From Rutidosis leptorrhynchoides (lineage: Eukaryota; Streptophyta; Magnoliopsida; Asterales; Asteraceae), in assembly GCF_046630445.1 (NCBI RefSeq), contig NC_092333.1, positions 720,308,001 to 720,372,000 of the forward strand: a stretch of 64,000 nucleotides of DNA. Direction: 5' to 3'. The translations under genes were made by a program, and so were the position numbers. The notes under the pieces are model-generated. The model did no database searches, was not told the DNA's origin, and saw only the letters and a program-made list of their open reading frames with translations. Positions within the stretch are counted from its first letter, which is position 1; the number at the start of each line of letters is the position of its first letter. This document shows positions 22,620 through 35,284 of the stretch, piece after piece.

Positions 22620-24554
22620 TGTGATGACCCGGGAATTTCCGACCAAATTTAAACTTAATCTTTTTATGGTTTCGACACGATAAACAAAGTCTGTAAAGTT
22701 AAGTCACAAAATTTTGAAACAATTTACATGAATGCATTTGACCTTTAACTATTCCCGACGATTCATGAACAATTGTGTGTAAACAAATATGTATAAATAT
22801 AAATATAAGTATATGTAATAATTTGAATTAATAAAATTAACTTAATTAATTAAGTTAGTTATATAAAATAATTCGCAAGATAAAAAGTTGTTATTAAAAA
22901 TGAAGCTATACGTAAATATATATATAAATTCTATTATTAAGTAATATATATAAAATGTATAAATAATAAATATACAATAAAAGTTATTATTATAATTATA
23001 AGATAGTATATTTTACCTAAGTGATAAAACATGTATATAATAAAGAATAAATTTATTATAATAATATTGCCACTACTTTCAATGTTAACAATGTTAATAA
23101 TGTTAATTAAAATATATAAATAAAAATTCATTATATATAAATTATCAAAGTTAATAGTATTATTGTTTTTATTAATAATATGAGTATTATTATAACTAGA
23201 ATTATTACTTTTAATAATATTGTTATGAATTTTATATTCATATTATTATGATTACTAGTATATTATTATAAATTTTTATTATTATTAAGAGTATTATTAT
23301 TATTGTTATGTTTATTAATTAATAAGAGTAATATGTAAATACCGAAATATATATAGACATATAGATATATATATATAAATACAGAAATATAAAATAAAAT
23401 ATCAGATATAAATATATATAATATATATTTATACAGATACCGTATATAATCTATAATATTATTACTTATTCTTGTTAATTAATATAATTATTATTATTAA
23501 TTATATGAGTTATAAAAATCAGGAGCATTAATCTAATTCAGTTGCAAGTATCCATCTCTCTATAGTTATTTTTTGTTTTCTGTCTTTACAAATCGTACGA
23601 ATCTAGATTTGATCACAATATAATCCAAATTCAGTTGATATCGTGATCTTTTTTTTTATATTTTATTTTTATTTTTATTTTTCTTTTATACCTGCTTTAA
23701 AATAATGGTTGACCAATTTCACTATAAGTCAGTCTAATTGTTTCGGGTTATCAGTTAATTCACTCAGTTCTCTCAATTATCACTATCATGTATCAATTAA
23801 AAACACCCTTAACAGCTGTCAGATAATCAAATTCAACAGAAAAGTCGAAGAACACAGTTTAACCTCTGTACGTGTACATTTTTATTCAATTCATCGAATT
23901 CTTGACAATTTTAAAAATCTAAAAATGCAGTTTAGTTATAAATCTCTTGTCTAAACTATCTGCAAAGTTTCAAGAATCAATTTAATCTATCGAGTTCGAA
24001 TTTCGAGAGTCAAAGTTTTAAATGAAAAAGTCAACAATTATTCTTGAGTTAAATTCGAATTCATTTTTACGTGTTACGTCCAATTGATGATTCAGAAAGA
24101 TTTCATAAACGATTAAACACCTTTTTCATGTTATACACTTTGGCTAAAACGTCCTTAAATTTCGAATTTGAAATTGGGTTCATCGTTATGTTTTAAAAAC
24201 TGTTACAGCTCCTTTTATATTTTTTTTTTTCTGTTTTGATAAATCAATCAACTCTCATTCAAGTTGTTTTCGATTCAATTTTTAGTCTCAATTCAAATCT
24301 ATAACTTATTGTTGTTATTGATTATTATTGTTTGCTTAAAATTTTATGAAATTTAAAGAAGAAGTAGAAACGGAGATAAATACGAGTTATTTATATCTGT
24401 TAATTTATTTTTTGTTTTATTTCTGTTTTCAATAAATTCAAACATCCAACATAATTGATTCCTGATACATTTATTGTTATAATTATTATTAATATATTTA
24501 TTATCAACTAATATAGTGTATTATCATTATTATTAAGTAAACATAAATACTATG

Positions 24555-24640
<86 letters not shown>

Positions 24641-26087
24641 CATTTTATTACCAAGTAACATCATTAAATATTAATAGTATTATTATTATTATTATTGCTA
24701 CTAGCATTATAATTAATATTAGTATTAATATTATAGTTATCATTATAAATATAAGTATTATTGTTTATATTATAATGAGTATTATTATTAAGTAATTACT
24801 AAAATCACTACCATAACTATAATTAACAGTAAAATTAATATTTTTACGATATTATTATTATTATCAATAATATCATTATTATTATCAATAATAGAATTAT
24901 TAACATTATTATCCTTATTAAAATATTAGGTAATATCATTATTATCATTTTTATCACTACTAATAGTAATTAGTATTAATATAATTTTAATAAACAAATG
25001 ATATATATAAAAATATGTATATATGTAATACATATAACATAATAAAAATTAATATTTCTATATATAAAATGAATAAATGAAACATATAAATTATTAATAT
25101 AAAAAGGAAATAACTAATAAATTTATATACATATATATAAATTCGTTCGATTACAATTATGTGTATTAATAAATATACAAATGATATAGGTTCGTGAATC
25201 TGAGGCCAACCCTGCATTGTCCAATATAGTCATATGTATTTTTACTACAAAATACATTAGGTGAGTTTCATTTGCTCCCTTTTTAAATGCTTTTGCAATA
25301 TATATTTTTGGGACTGAGAATACATGTGCTGCTTTTATAAATGTTTTACGAAATAGACACAAGTACTTAAAATTACATTCTATGGTTGGATTATTAAACC
25401 GAATATCGCCCGTCAAGTCTGGTAACCTAAGAATTTAGGGAAATGGCTCCTGATTGACGCGAATCCTAAAGATAGATCTATGAACCTTCACAAGTCCCAT
25501 TCGGGGTACAAATGCTTTAGTACTTCGAGATTATTATTAAACAGACGAGAGGTTCTGTTTGGGGATATTCTATGCATTAAAGTTAACGTCGGTTACCAGG
25601 TGTTCAATCCATATGAATGATATTTTTGTCTCTATGCATGGGACGTATGTTTATGATAAATGGAAATATGAAATCTTGTGGTCTATTAAAATTATGAAAT
25701 GATTATTTATGATAAACTAATGAACTCACCAACCTTTTTGGTTGACACTTGAAAGCATGTTTATTCTCAGGTATGAAAGAAATCTTCCGCTGTGCATTTG
25801 CTCATATTAGAGATATTACTTGGAGTCATTCATGACATATTTCAAAAGACGTTGCATTCGAGTCGTCGAGTTCATCAAGAATATTATCAAGTCATTTATA
25901 GTTTAGATATATTATGAAATGGTATGCATGACTTTCGATGTAATGAAAGATTGTCTTTTCAAAAACGAATGCAATGTTTGTAAAATGTATCATATAGATG
26001 TCAAGTACCTCGCGATGAAATCAACTGTTGTGAATCGTTTATAATCGATATGGACTTCGTCCGGATGAATTAGGACGGGTCATGAAA
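22620..26087 (+). repeat. Family-A 3' LTR, copy 2 (3.5 kb)
   Basis: Same sequence as the solo LTR at 11700-15647 apart from scattered changes, a missing ~540-bp block near 24470 and an ATT array expansion (24555-24640). Here the left neighbour is retrotransposon internal sequence, not a TATAA duplication, while the right flank (TATAA at 26088-26092, then the foldback element) is the same as in copy 1. It is therefore the 3' LTR of the original insertion. Confidence 0.85.
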
Positions 26088-26092
26088 TATAA

Positions 26093-26590
26093 CAATTATC
26101 GTGTTTTTCGAGCGTATTTTGAGGTTTTAGCTATTGGGGTTTAGATATTAGGGTTTAGATATTAGGGTGTATAGGGTTTAGATATTAGGATTTAGAAATT
26201 TAGGGTTTAGGGTTTAGATTTAGGATTTAGATTGAGTTTTTAACACGAACAGTTTAGAGTTTAGGGTTTAGGGTTTGGTGTTTTGGGTTTATGGAATAAA
26301 CCCAAAACACCAAACCCTAAACCCTAAACTCTAAATCGGACTAAATTTTACTTCACAAAACATGAAGAAAAAAAACCGTTCATATTCTTCACGAACAATA
26401 TTATCTTGAATGTTATTTTTGTCGATCGTTTTTCCGCCTAAATAATAACATTCATCACGAAGTGTCTCTTCTAAATGTTCATATTTTCGTGTGATCTTGA
26501 TGCCGGAAAAAAAATTCAAAAAAAAACAAAAAAAAATTTGCTTCCCCCCGCTTCCCCCCAATTGGTTACTTCCCCATTGATCCTGCCCCT
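26093..26590. mobile_element. Foldback element, right half, duplicated copy
   Basis: Matches 15653-16162: the telomere-like core, 'atgttcatattttcgtgtga' arm and the end 'cccattgatcctgcccc'. The left half is absent because the duplicated segment begins at the LTR. Confidence 0.82.
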
Positions 26591-26820
26591 ATATATATAT
26601 ACATATATCATATTTTTATATATTAATTATGTCAGATGAAATCGAGTTAATCCATGAATTACAAATTGTCATCCATATCCGATCCAATAAAATCCATATC
26701 CATATCGAATATTTATCAGTTATTATCATCAACATCCGTTTTAAGCAGATCAGAACAGATGAATATCCAATCGAATGTTCATTGCAATCCCTAATTCCCT
26801 TCTACCTTCATTAGTAAAGG

Positions 26821-26990
26821 GGGGATGATACTCACTCACTCAATATTATTGATCCATACACATCTAATTGACTATTATGTCCTTACAATAATAGATGTTC
26901 AAGTCCCAAAATAAATTTAAGGTTATTATTGTAAGTTTTATGATAAAAAGTGTATATAGATTAAAAACTAGTGTGTGAGTATCACTTCCC
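26821..26990. mobile_element. MITE, duplicated copy
   Basis: Same element and same TTAGTAAAGG flanks (26811-26820, 26991-27000) as 16511-16679, with one extra G near its left end. Confidence 0.85.
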
Positions 26991-27433
26991 TTAGTAAAGG
27001 TGTTTGGCACAAGTAAAATGGGTAGCGCGAATAAAGACCAAGTAATTAAATGGAGCACTGGTTCTTTTATTGGCACTGGTTGGCAATGAGTTTGGGTTTC
27101 ACATGTATTTTTATTTTGTAACTTGTATGTTTTATATTTGTGAAAGGAAAGTGAAAGGAATGACCAAGTAATTAAATGGAGCACTGATTCTTTTATCGGC
27201 GCTGGTTGGCAACGAGTTTGGGTTTCACGTATATTTTTATTTTGTAACTTGTATGTTTTATATTTGTGAAAGGAAAATGAAAAGAATTAATACTAATGTA
27301 TAAGTTTAGTTAAAAAATATTAAACTATGGAGTGATCTTAGAAAGTAAACTAAAACACTCTAAAATTCATATTCCAATTCTTTTTGGACTGGACTTGAAA
27401 AATATATCAGCCCAACTTCTTACTACTTCAGGC

Positions 27434-29228
27434 GGGATTATAGCCAAAATGCTCATTCCCAAACAAATTCTTGCGGTGGAGCCCAAAAAAAAAAAAAATT
27501 CAGGTTGCCCTCACAAGACGCAAGAAGACTTGCGTCTTGCCCTCGCAAGGCGCAAGTTTGCGTCCTTGCGTCTTGCGAGCTTGCGACCTTATCTGATCAG
27601 AAACACGATTTTGTGGATAAGATTTCGTCCGATATCCTAGATTTTTACGGATAAGATTTTTACCCTATTTATAGTATGACCCTGGAACTTTGATTTCACA
27701 GTCTCATAACAATTCCAACCTTGTGCAATTCATTGATTAAAGGCACTTTAAGGTACTAATTTAAGCATTTTCTTCACTAATATAACCAAGCGCAAGGACG
27801 CAAAGACGCAAGGTCGCAAGAAATCAATACTTTGCGTCTTGAGTCCATACGCAAGGTTAGATTTGCGTCTTTGCATATAGTATGATTAAAAAGAGGAATA
27901 AAACAGAGAAGCTAAATTTAAAATACCATTGCATTAACCCGAATGACATACTCCAAAAACACTAACAAAGTAGTACAAAAGGCCCTACGACCTAGTTTAT
28001 TACATGATCAACCCAATTATAAAATTTAAGCAGCATACATAATCTCAGCATTCAACACCTCCCGATCAGAGGGATACACCAACTCATCTTCATCAGCAAA
28101 GAAGTTGTTCAACAACATGCCATAGGGCAATCCTCTCCCACCAGCTGCAGGCAATCCCGTCATCCGATTAGCAACCACATATGCCAGATTAATTGGGATT
28201 AGTTCGAGCAAACACATCAAAATCAAAACTTCAGTTACATATAGCTCCATATCAGCATCATCTCGAAACATGACATTCCTCATGATGACCGTCATCATCT
28301 ATTGATACTGGTCCTGAATATGTTCTTCCCTGATAATGACAGGACCACTGTTTTGCATGTCAAAACCAGGTTTACATAGTCCCGAAACAAAACCAGAAGT
28401 TGAGAATGAATTTCCTGTAGCTGACCTCCTCGGGGCATTTTTCACATCCTTGCTAAGACTGAAAAACTTGAAATCTCCATCTGGAATATCCAGAATCTCA
28501 GCAAACTCCTCCAACGTCCAATCGTAGGATTAACCATACATGTTCACGTGAACACATTTCAATTTACGTGGATCAAACACATAGTTTGCATAAAATTCCC
28601 TAACAAGTTTGGAGTAGTACTCATTAACTCGATAGAGAAAAGCTCCAGCATATATTCCCCGCCAGTACGCAGAAAAACTACCTTGAGCAGCAACGTAAAG
28701 ATCAGTAAGAATGGGACGTTCGGCTAATAGTCGTCGTCTTTCAGCAACTTGTTGTTCTGACTCTCCTTGTGAAACTCGATGTGAAGCTCTAGCTCTTCTG
28801 TCCATGGATATTAACTGAGATTAACTGTAAACAACAAAATAATTAAAAACAATCATCATTAACACAAATAATAAATACTAAAATTAGTGAAGAAAATGCT
28901 TAAATTAGTACCTTAAAGTGCCTTTAATCAATGAATTGCATAAGGTTGGAATTGTTATGAGACTGTGAAATTAAAGTTCCAGGGTCATATTATAAATAGG
29001 GTAAAAATCTTATCCGACAAAAATCTAGGAAATCTTACTAAATCTTATCTGAAAATCCAACATCTGATCAGATAAGGTCGCAAGCTCGCAAGACGCAAGC
29101 TTGCGCCTTGCGAGGGCAAGACGCAAGTCTTCTTGCGTCTTGCGAGGGCAACCTGGCAATTTTTTTTTTGTTTTTTGGGCTCCAGCGCAAGAATTTGTTT
29201 GGGAATGGGCATTTTGGCTATACTTCCC
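27434..29228 (-). mobile_element. MULE, duplicated copy 2
   Basis: 1795 bp, same ends as 17123-18912. Both flanking TACTTCAGGC duplications are perfect here (27424-27433, 29229-29238). The right end lies 48 bp before the ATG of the PPR pseudogene (29277), so the MULE inserted in that gene's leader or promoter before the segmental duplication. Confidence 0.83.
28026..28805 (-). pseudogene. Broken copy of the 259-aa MULE ORF
   Basis: Same protein as 17715-18494 with two nonsense changes: Tyr to stop in the GYSYDW motif (near 28527) and Gln to stop in the YQQMM stretch (near 28300). Other differences are few, so the duplication is recent or one copy is under weak constraint. Confidence 0.85.
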
Positions 29229-29276
29229 TACTTCAGGCTCTACATCCAACGGAATCAATAATCAAAACCTTGATCA

Positions 29277-30046
29277 ATGGTTTTATTTCATACCACTGCA
29301 TCCAAACGAACCATATTCTTCACCCAAACAAAAACCCTCTCACACTTTTGCTCTGCCGCTTCACCATCATTCGACGATGACGAAACCACCGTCACCACCA
29401 CCATCTCAATCCTCAAACACCACTGTTCCAAATCCCGCTGATCAGAACTCTGCACACTCTTCCCATCCGGTTTCACTCCCTCACAGTTTTCACAAATAAC
29501 CCTCCGACTTCGCAACAATCCGCATTTAGACCTTCATTTCTTCCAATTCACTATCAATTACTCTCTATGTCAACACTCTCTCTTATCCTACGCCATTATT
29601 ATTCACACTCTTGCCCGTTCCCGCCAAAAATCATAAATTCTAACCTTAATTCAAACCGCAATTCGAAAATTCAACAACGAAGATGAAAACCCCAAACTAG
29701 CTTCAAGTTCACCGCCTTTGATCTTCAAAACGTTAATTAAAACTTACAGATTATGCGATTATGCACCGTTTGTGTTTGATTTGCTGATTAAAGCCTGCAT
29801 TCGATCAAAACGAATTGACCGAAATCATGTGAATGTTGCGTTCGAAAGGTGTACATCCCTTAATCAGTACTTGTAACAGTTAAATCATGCCTGTATCTAA
29901 GCATTATGGAAGTGTAGCTGGTTATGTCTTTTATTATGAGCTTTTTTGAATTAATCGCGAAATTGGTGGTAAAATGGTTCAAGTTGTTGTACCTAATATA
30001 CATACATATAATATAATTATGCATGTTTTTTTATAGAGATGGTTTA
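29277..30046 (+). pseudogene. PPR protein pseudogene, 5' part (exon 1, intron, start of exon 2)
   Basis: ATG at 29277 opens a frame MVLFHTTASKRTIFFTQTKT, then SHFCSAASPSFDDDE and onwards: FTPSQFSQITLRLRNNPHLD, LHFFQFTINYSLCQHSLLSY, AIIIHTLARSRQ. This is the organelle-targeted leader and first repeats of a plant pentatricopeptide repeat protein. Two in-frame stops (TGA near 29440 and TAA near 29629) kill it. A likely intron (29849-30036, GT..AG, pyrimidine-rich acceptor) joins GAAAG to AGATGGTTTA in frame. The gene is then cut by the MULE at 30047 and resumes at 52220. Confidence 0.75.
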
Positions 30047-31263
30047 GAAATAAATGTGTCGTTGGTCCCTCAATTTTACCCCAAAAAGCTAACAGCGTCC
30101 CTCAAGTTTTTTTTGGCTTTCAGCGTCCCTCTATTATCACTTTTTTTGATTACGCATCCCTCCGTCAACTTTCTGTTAAAAAATTTCGTTAAGTCATGCC
30201 ATGTGCCTTGCATGTGAGGGTAAATTCGTCTTTTTACTCTTTTTTTCACTAAAATCGAGGGACCACCGGTGCAAAAATTCTTATAATTTATATATTTTAA
30301 ATTTATAAATTCTTAAAAATTATATCCCATCTTCTTCATCTAAACAAACCTTGTTCTTCCCCAAAATTACAAACCCTAATTTTTTTTACAAAATAAAACT
30401 AAAAACTAAAAACTAAATATAAATCAACACAAAATGAATTTATCCCTAACTATACCTAAACCAAGACCCGATCTACCAAATCTACAAAATCTCAAAACAC
30501 TTTCATATTCAACATCGAGAAATCTCAAAACATTTTCATATTCAACAGTTCTGTTTTTCATTATCCACCAACAGCATCAAGTGCATTACTTTGAGCATGA
30601 ATGGGTTGAATAGCAGATTCTAAACATGGTAACTTTGATTAATCTCTTCTCAGGTGTGTGGTCCCACTTTATGTATCGATGACCCTAAAGCTTCACGTTT
30701 ATCTTAATTAACTTTTGATAGATTCCCTGCAGATATCAAATTACCTATCCGTAACTCACCCCTTGAACCTATACAACCACTATTTGTTTTGGATTGGGAT
30801 GGGTTCAAGTTTGGTATTTATTCGGTTTCGCAAGTGAGAAAAATGATCGACTATATTGACCAACAAGATCCATCGCAACCTACTTTATGGTGTAAATACG
30901 CCCCTATAAAGATCAATGTTTTCATTTGGCGTTTGAAGTCACGCCGTCTTCCTACTAAGCTTAACTTGGTGGCGAAAGGATTGGAATTAGATGATGGGAT
31001 TTGTTGTGTATGCTCTAATGATTTTGAAGATGATTTGCATTTATTCACCAACTGTACTGTGATGACCCGGAAATTTCTGACCAAATTTAAACTTTATCTT
31101 TAAATGATTTAATGTTTCCGACACGATAAGCAAAGTCTATGAAGTTGAATCACAAAATTTTAGAACTGTTTCATGTATTAAATTACATTTGACTGCTCTC
31201 GACGATTCATGAACAATTATATGTATGTATATATATATATGTACAAGTAAAAACGACTTTCCT

Positions 31264-31420
31264 ACCGTAAAACACTATTTGCTACAGTAAAACACTATTT
31301 GCTACAGTGAAACCGTATTTTGCTACAGTGCTACAGTAAACACTATTTTGCTACAGTAAACTACTATTTGCTACAGTAAACCACTATTTACTACAGTAAA
31401 ACACTATTTGATGTCGACGA
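31264..31420 (+). repeat. ~20-bp minisatellite (GCTACAGTAAACACTATTT)
   Basis: About eight units of 'gctacagtaaaacactattt' with variants, just upstream of the palindrome pair in the family-B LTR. Related 'ctgtagca' follows at 31501. Confidence 0.85.
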
Positions 31421-31449
31421 ACTAGCAAACAAAAACAGGATAAGGCGGC

Positions 31450-31526
31450 CATGCGATCGCATGGCAAAAACACTGAAAACTCATGCGATCGCATGAGGTA
31501 CTGTAGCAGGCCACATACTATAAAAG
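31450..31526 (+). promoter_or_regulatory. Paired palindromes plus TATA box (family-B LTR)
   Basis: CATGCGATCGCATG occurs at 31450-31463 and 31482-31495, starts 32 bp apart. TATAAAAG follows at 31519-31526, 23 bp after the second palindrome. The same geometry appears in the minus-strand LTR (60176-60253) and, with one central base difference, in the Athila LTRs. This is the expected U3 core promoter position. Confidence 0.7.
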
Positions 31527-31548
31527 CTCGATTCATTCCTCTGTATTA

Positions 31549-31559
31549 TTATTTTTTTA

Positions 31560-31631
<72 letters not shown>

Positions 31632-31680
31632 GATTAATATTATTATTATTAATCTTATTATAATATTATTATTAGTAGTA
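31549..31680. repeat. (ATT)n array
   Basis: Uninterrupted ATT trinucleotides of about 70-80 bp and adjacent variants in the family-B LTR, matched by an ATA/AAT array at 60020-60115 in the minus-strand copy. Confidence 0.88.
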
Positions 31681-32485
31681 TATATACCTAAAATACTACG
31701 ACGAGGTTATGAGCGTGTCACCTTCAAAATGGATTTTTGAGCGGGATAGAGCTAAGGAAATTATGGGTTATTGCCAAGGAGGTTATGGGTAATGTTCGAG
31801 GGTATATTTGTGAATCAAATCTAGTGTTTATCATCTCTGTTGCGTCTACGTATTTTCCTACAATATTGAATCTCAATATTGATACGTAAGCACTCATATT
31901 TTATCTTTTATACATTAATTGTGTATCCATGTCTAGTGCTCGAGTATATATATTTATGCATGCATGTATGCTAAATTTCATCGTTAAACAGTTTATAATG
32001 AATCACGAATTAAATACATATATTACTGGTAAAAGGTATATGATATACATGTTTTTGGAAAGCTGGCGAAAAATCAATAACTTTTCATTTAGATATCGAA
32101 TAATTTCGATGAACGGATTAAAAGATATGATCAACTGAATTATGATTAATGTTAATTGAAATTGCTTTTGAATCTATAATTAAGATTTAAACAACTTGTT
32201 TACGAGATTGATAAATTGGATTTTTGAATATTACCAACCGAGTAAATGAATCCTTATATAAGGTATGTCTCGTTTTGTTGAACTATTGTCAAAATTGACT
32301 TTTTGAAACGACTTTGGATAACTTTTGTATGTCGATCTCGAGCATTAGGATTGTTATACACTATGACCTGACCTAGCTTGATAGACATTTATTGACCAAC
32401 ATATGTTCTCTAGGTTGAGATCTACGGTTATTTGGTAATCCGAGTTTCGATCACATTTTGGTGAACGACTTTATATGCTGCTAAG

Positions 32486-32755
32486 GTGAGTTTCATTTGC
32501 TCCCTTTTACTCATTACATTTTTGGGCTGAGAATACATGCAATGCTTTAATAACTGTTTTACAATATTTATATGCGTGAGTTTCATTTGCTCCCTTTTAC
32601 TCATTACATTTTTGGGCTGAGAATACATGCAATGCTTTAATAACTGTTTTACAATATTTATATGCGTGAGTCTCATTGCTCCCTTTTTAATTGCTTTTGC
32701 AATCTATATTTTTGGACTGAGTATACATGCACTTTATTTTAAACAATGGACACAA
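32486..32755 (+). repeat. 90-bp tandem duplication in family-B LTR
   Basis: Units beginning 'gtgagtttcatttgctccc' start at 32486 and 32576 and are nearly identical; a third diverged unit starts at 32666. The minus-strand LTR has two diverged units (59045-59220) and family A has one (14819), so the doubling is lineage-specific. Confidence 0.8.
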
Positions 32756-33288
32756 GTACATACTAAATTCTATACTGAGTTTGAACCGAAAATCCCTTAG
32801 CTTTGGTAACTAGTAACTGCCGGTTATAAGAACTGGTGGGCGCGAGTAGTAGTATATGGATCCATAGGGCTTGATATCCCCGTCCGAGCTAGAGCACTAG
32901 CCTTTTAACGGACGTATGCTATTTGAGAATCGTACACGTTGGTTTGCGTGTATTATTAAGATGATTATACAAAGGGTATAAAATATATATACGTTAAGTT
33001 TAGTTACCAGGGTGCTCAATTTCGTAGAATATTTTGATAAACGTTTCTGGATGAAACAACTGAAAACTTGTGATTCACCTTTACATACAGATTATACGAA
33101 ACAATAAAACTATGAACTCACCAACCTTTGTGTTGACACTTGTTAGCATGTTTATTCTCAGGTTTACTAGAAGTCTTCCGCTGTTGCTTATATGTTAGAC
33201 AAGCTATATGCATGGAGTCTTACATGACATACTTTTCAAGGAAACGTTGCATTCACCAAATCATCACCATGTATCTTATTTTGACTGC

Positions 33289-35284
33289 TGATGTCATGCG
33301 AGGTGTATATAAAATAGTTTATATTTTACTAGGAAAAACTATTAAATACGATACAATTTTACACAAGATATTTATTTATTTATAGAATGGATATACTTAA
33401 ACCTTGCTACAACACTTATAGGCAGTGTACCTAATCGTACAGTAGTGTAGTTTTTAGTAAGTCCGGTTCGTTCCACAGGGAAATCTTTAAACAAAGCTCA
33501 ACGCTATATTAGTTTACTTTTATTAAAAATACAAATATATATATAAGTAATATTATTATTATAAAGGGGGGTTTTTACCGTTTAATGACCGGTTTGTCGA
33601 TTTTAAGACTTTAGTCGCAGTTAAAACCTAATGTAAAATATAAAATAAATACAAGACTTAAATTAAAGCGTAAAGTAAATAACGATAATGAAATTGCGAA
33701 TAATAAAAGTGCGATAAAATAAACTTGCGATAATTAAAAAGTACGATAATTAAAAGTGCGATTAAATAACAATAAATAAAAGTGCGATAATTAGAAGTGC
33801 AATTAAATATAAAATAAAGGAAATTAAATATGAAATAAAAGAATTATGCTTATTTAAACTTCCGTAATCATGATGTTTGACGTGTTGATTTTAGTTTTAT
33901 GCCCATGGGTTAATTGTCCTTTGTCCTGGATTATTTAATATGTCCGTCTGGTTTTTGTCCATAACAGTCCATCAGTCATAAATATAAAGTGCGAGTGTCC
34001 TCATCAAATTATTCTTATACCCGAAGTTAAATATTCCAACTAATTGGGGATTCGAATTGTAACAAGGTTTTAATACTTTGTTTAATGAATACACCAGGTT
34101 ATCGACTGCGTGTAAACCAAGGTTTTACTACTTTGTTAACAATTACACCAATTACCCTTGAATGTAATTTCACCCCTGTTTTAATTATTCTAGTGGCTAT
34201 TAATCCATTCCCGTGTCCGGTTAAATGAACGATTATTCGTACATATAAATACCCCGCCCATCGTGTCCGATCGAGTGTATATGGTAATTTATAGGGACGC
34301 CCAATTGTAAATCTTTATATTAACATTAACAAACTCTCATTTAATTAAACAAATATAAAGCCCATTAATAGCCCATAGTCTAATTTCCACAAGTGTCGTT
34401 CTTTTGTCCAAACCCCAATTATGGTACAAAGCCCAATTACCCAATTTTAGTAATTAGCCCAACATCATGATTACTTCATTTTAAATAAGCATAATAATAA
34501 CTTAGCTACGAGACATTAATTTAAAAAGGTTGAACATAACTTACAATGATTAAAAATAGCGTAGCGTTACACGGACAGAATTTCGACTTACACCCTTAAA
34601 ACATTCGCTAACATACCCTTATTATTAGAATTAAAATTAAAATTAAAATATAAATTATATATATATATCGTATAGATAGAGAGATAGATATTGTGTTTTT
34701 TTTTTGTGTCTTTAAAACTCGCAGAAAACTTGCTTTATATAGGACCTGACCAACATTTTTACTCCATGCGACTCGCATGGATTTTGTGCCTCTGGCCATG
34801 CGAGTCGCATGGCCACCCTGGATCCAGCCAAATTGGTTTGTTTTCTTCTTGCCGACGTAATATAATAATAATATATAATATAATATATAATTATATATAA
34901 TTATATATATATTATATTATATTCTTGTGCATAGTAGACTAGATATTTTTGGTCCGTTGCGTCGGGCGTTTCTTCTAGGCTCAGGTCCCGGTTCCGGATT
35001 TTCGAACGTCCTTTCGTACAATTTTATATCGTGTACTTTGCGTCTTGTAACTTGTACTCTTGTCATTTTGAGACGTTCCTCATCAATATTTTGAACCTTT
35101 TTGATTGAATCTTGTACTTTTTAGCTTTTTGGACCTTTCCATCTTCAATTTGTCGAATCTGCCTTTTATCTTCACTTTTTAATATTTAAACGAATAGTGC
35201 TTGTAAATCGAACAATATCAACTAAAATCTTGTCTTTCTTGGGAAATAATGCTGTAAAATATGTGTTCATTTTTAGCCTTATCA
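33289..35284 (-). repeat. Athila 3' LTR
   Basis: 1996 bp; on the sense strand TGATAAGGC...GACATCA. Contains the palindrome pair and TATA box, a small (TA)n-rich tract near 34860-34925 and long unique sequence. Confidence 0.93.
34733..34811 (-). promoter_or_regulatory. Paired palindromes plus TATA box (Athila 3' LTR)
   Basis: CATGCGACTCGCATG at 34765-34779 and CATGCGAGTCGCATG at 34797-34811 (each reads as a perfect 7+1+7 palindrome). Sense-strand TATATAAAG occupies 34733-34741, 23 bp downstream of the nearer palindrome. Confidence 0.75.

Noticed and set aside
31451-31663. Leucine-rich frame
   Set aside because: It is the ATT array read in one phase.
32428-32676. 82-aa minus-strand frame with internal repeats
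   Set aside because: Caused by the 90-bp tandem duplication in a non-coding LTR.
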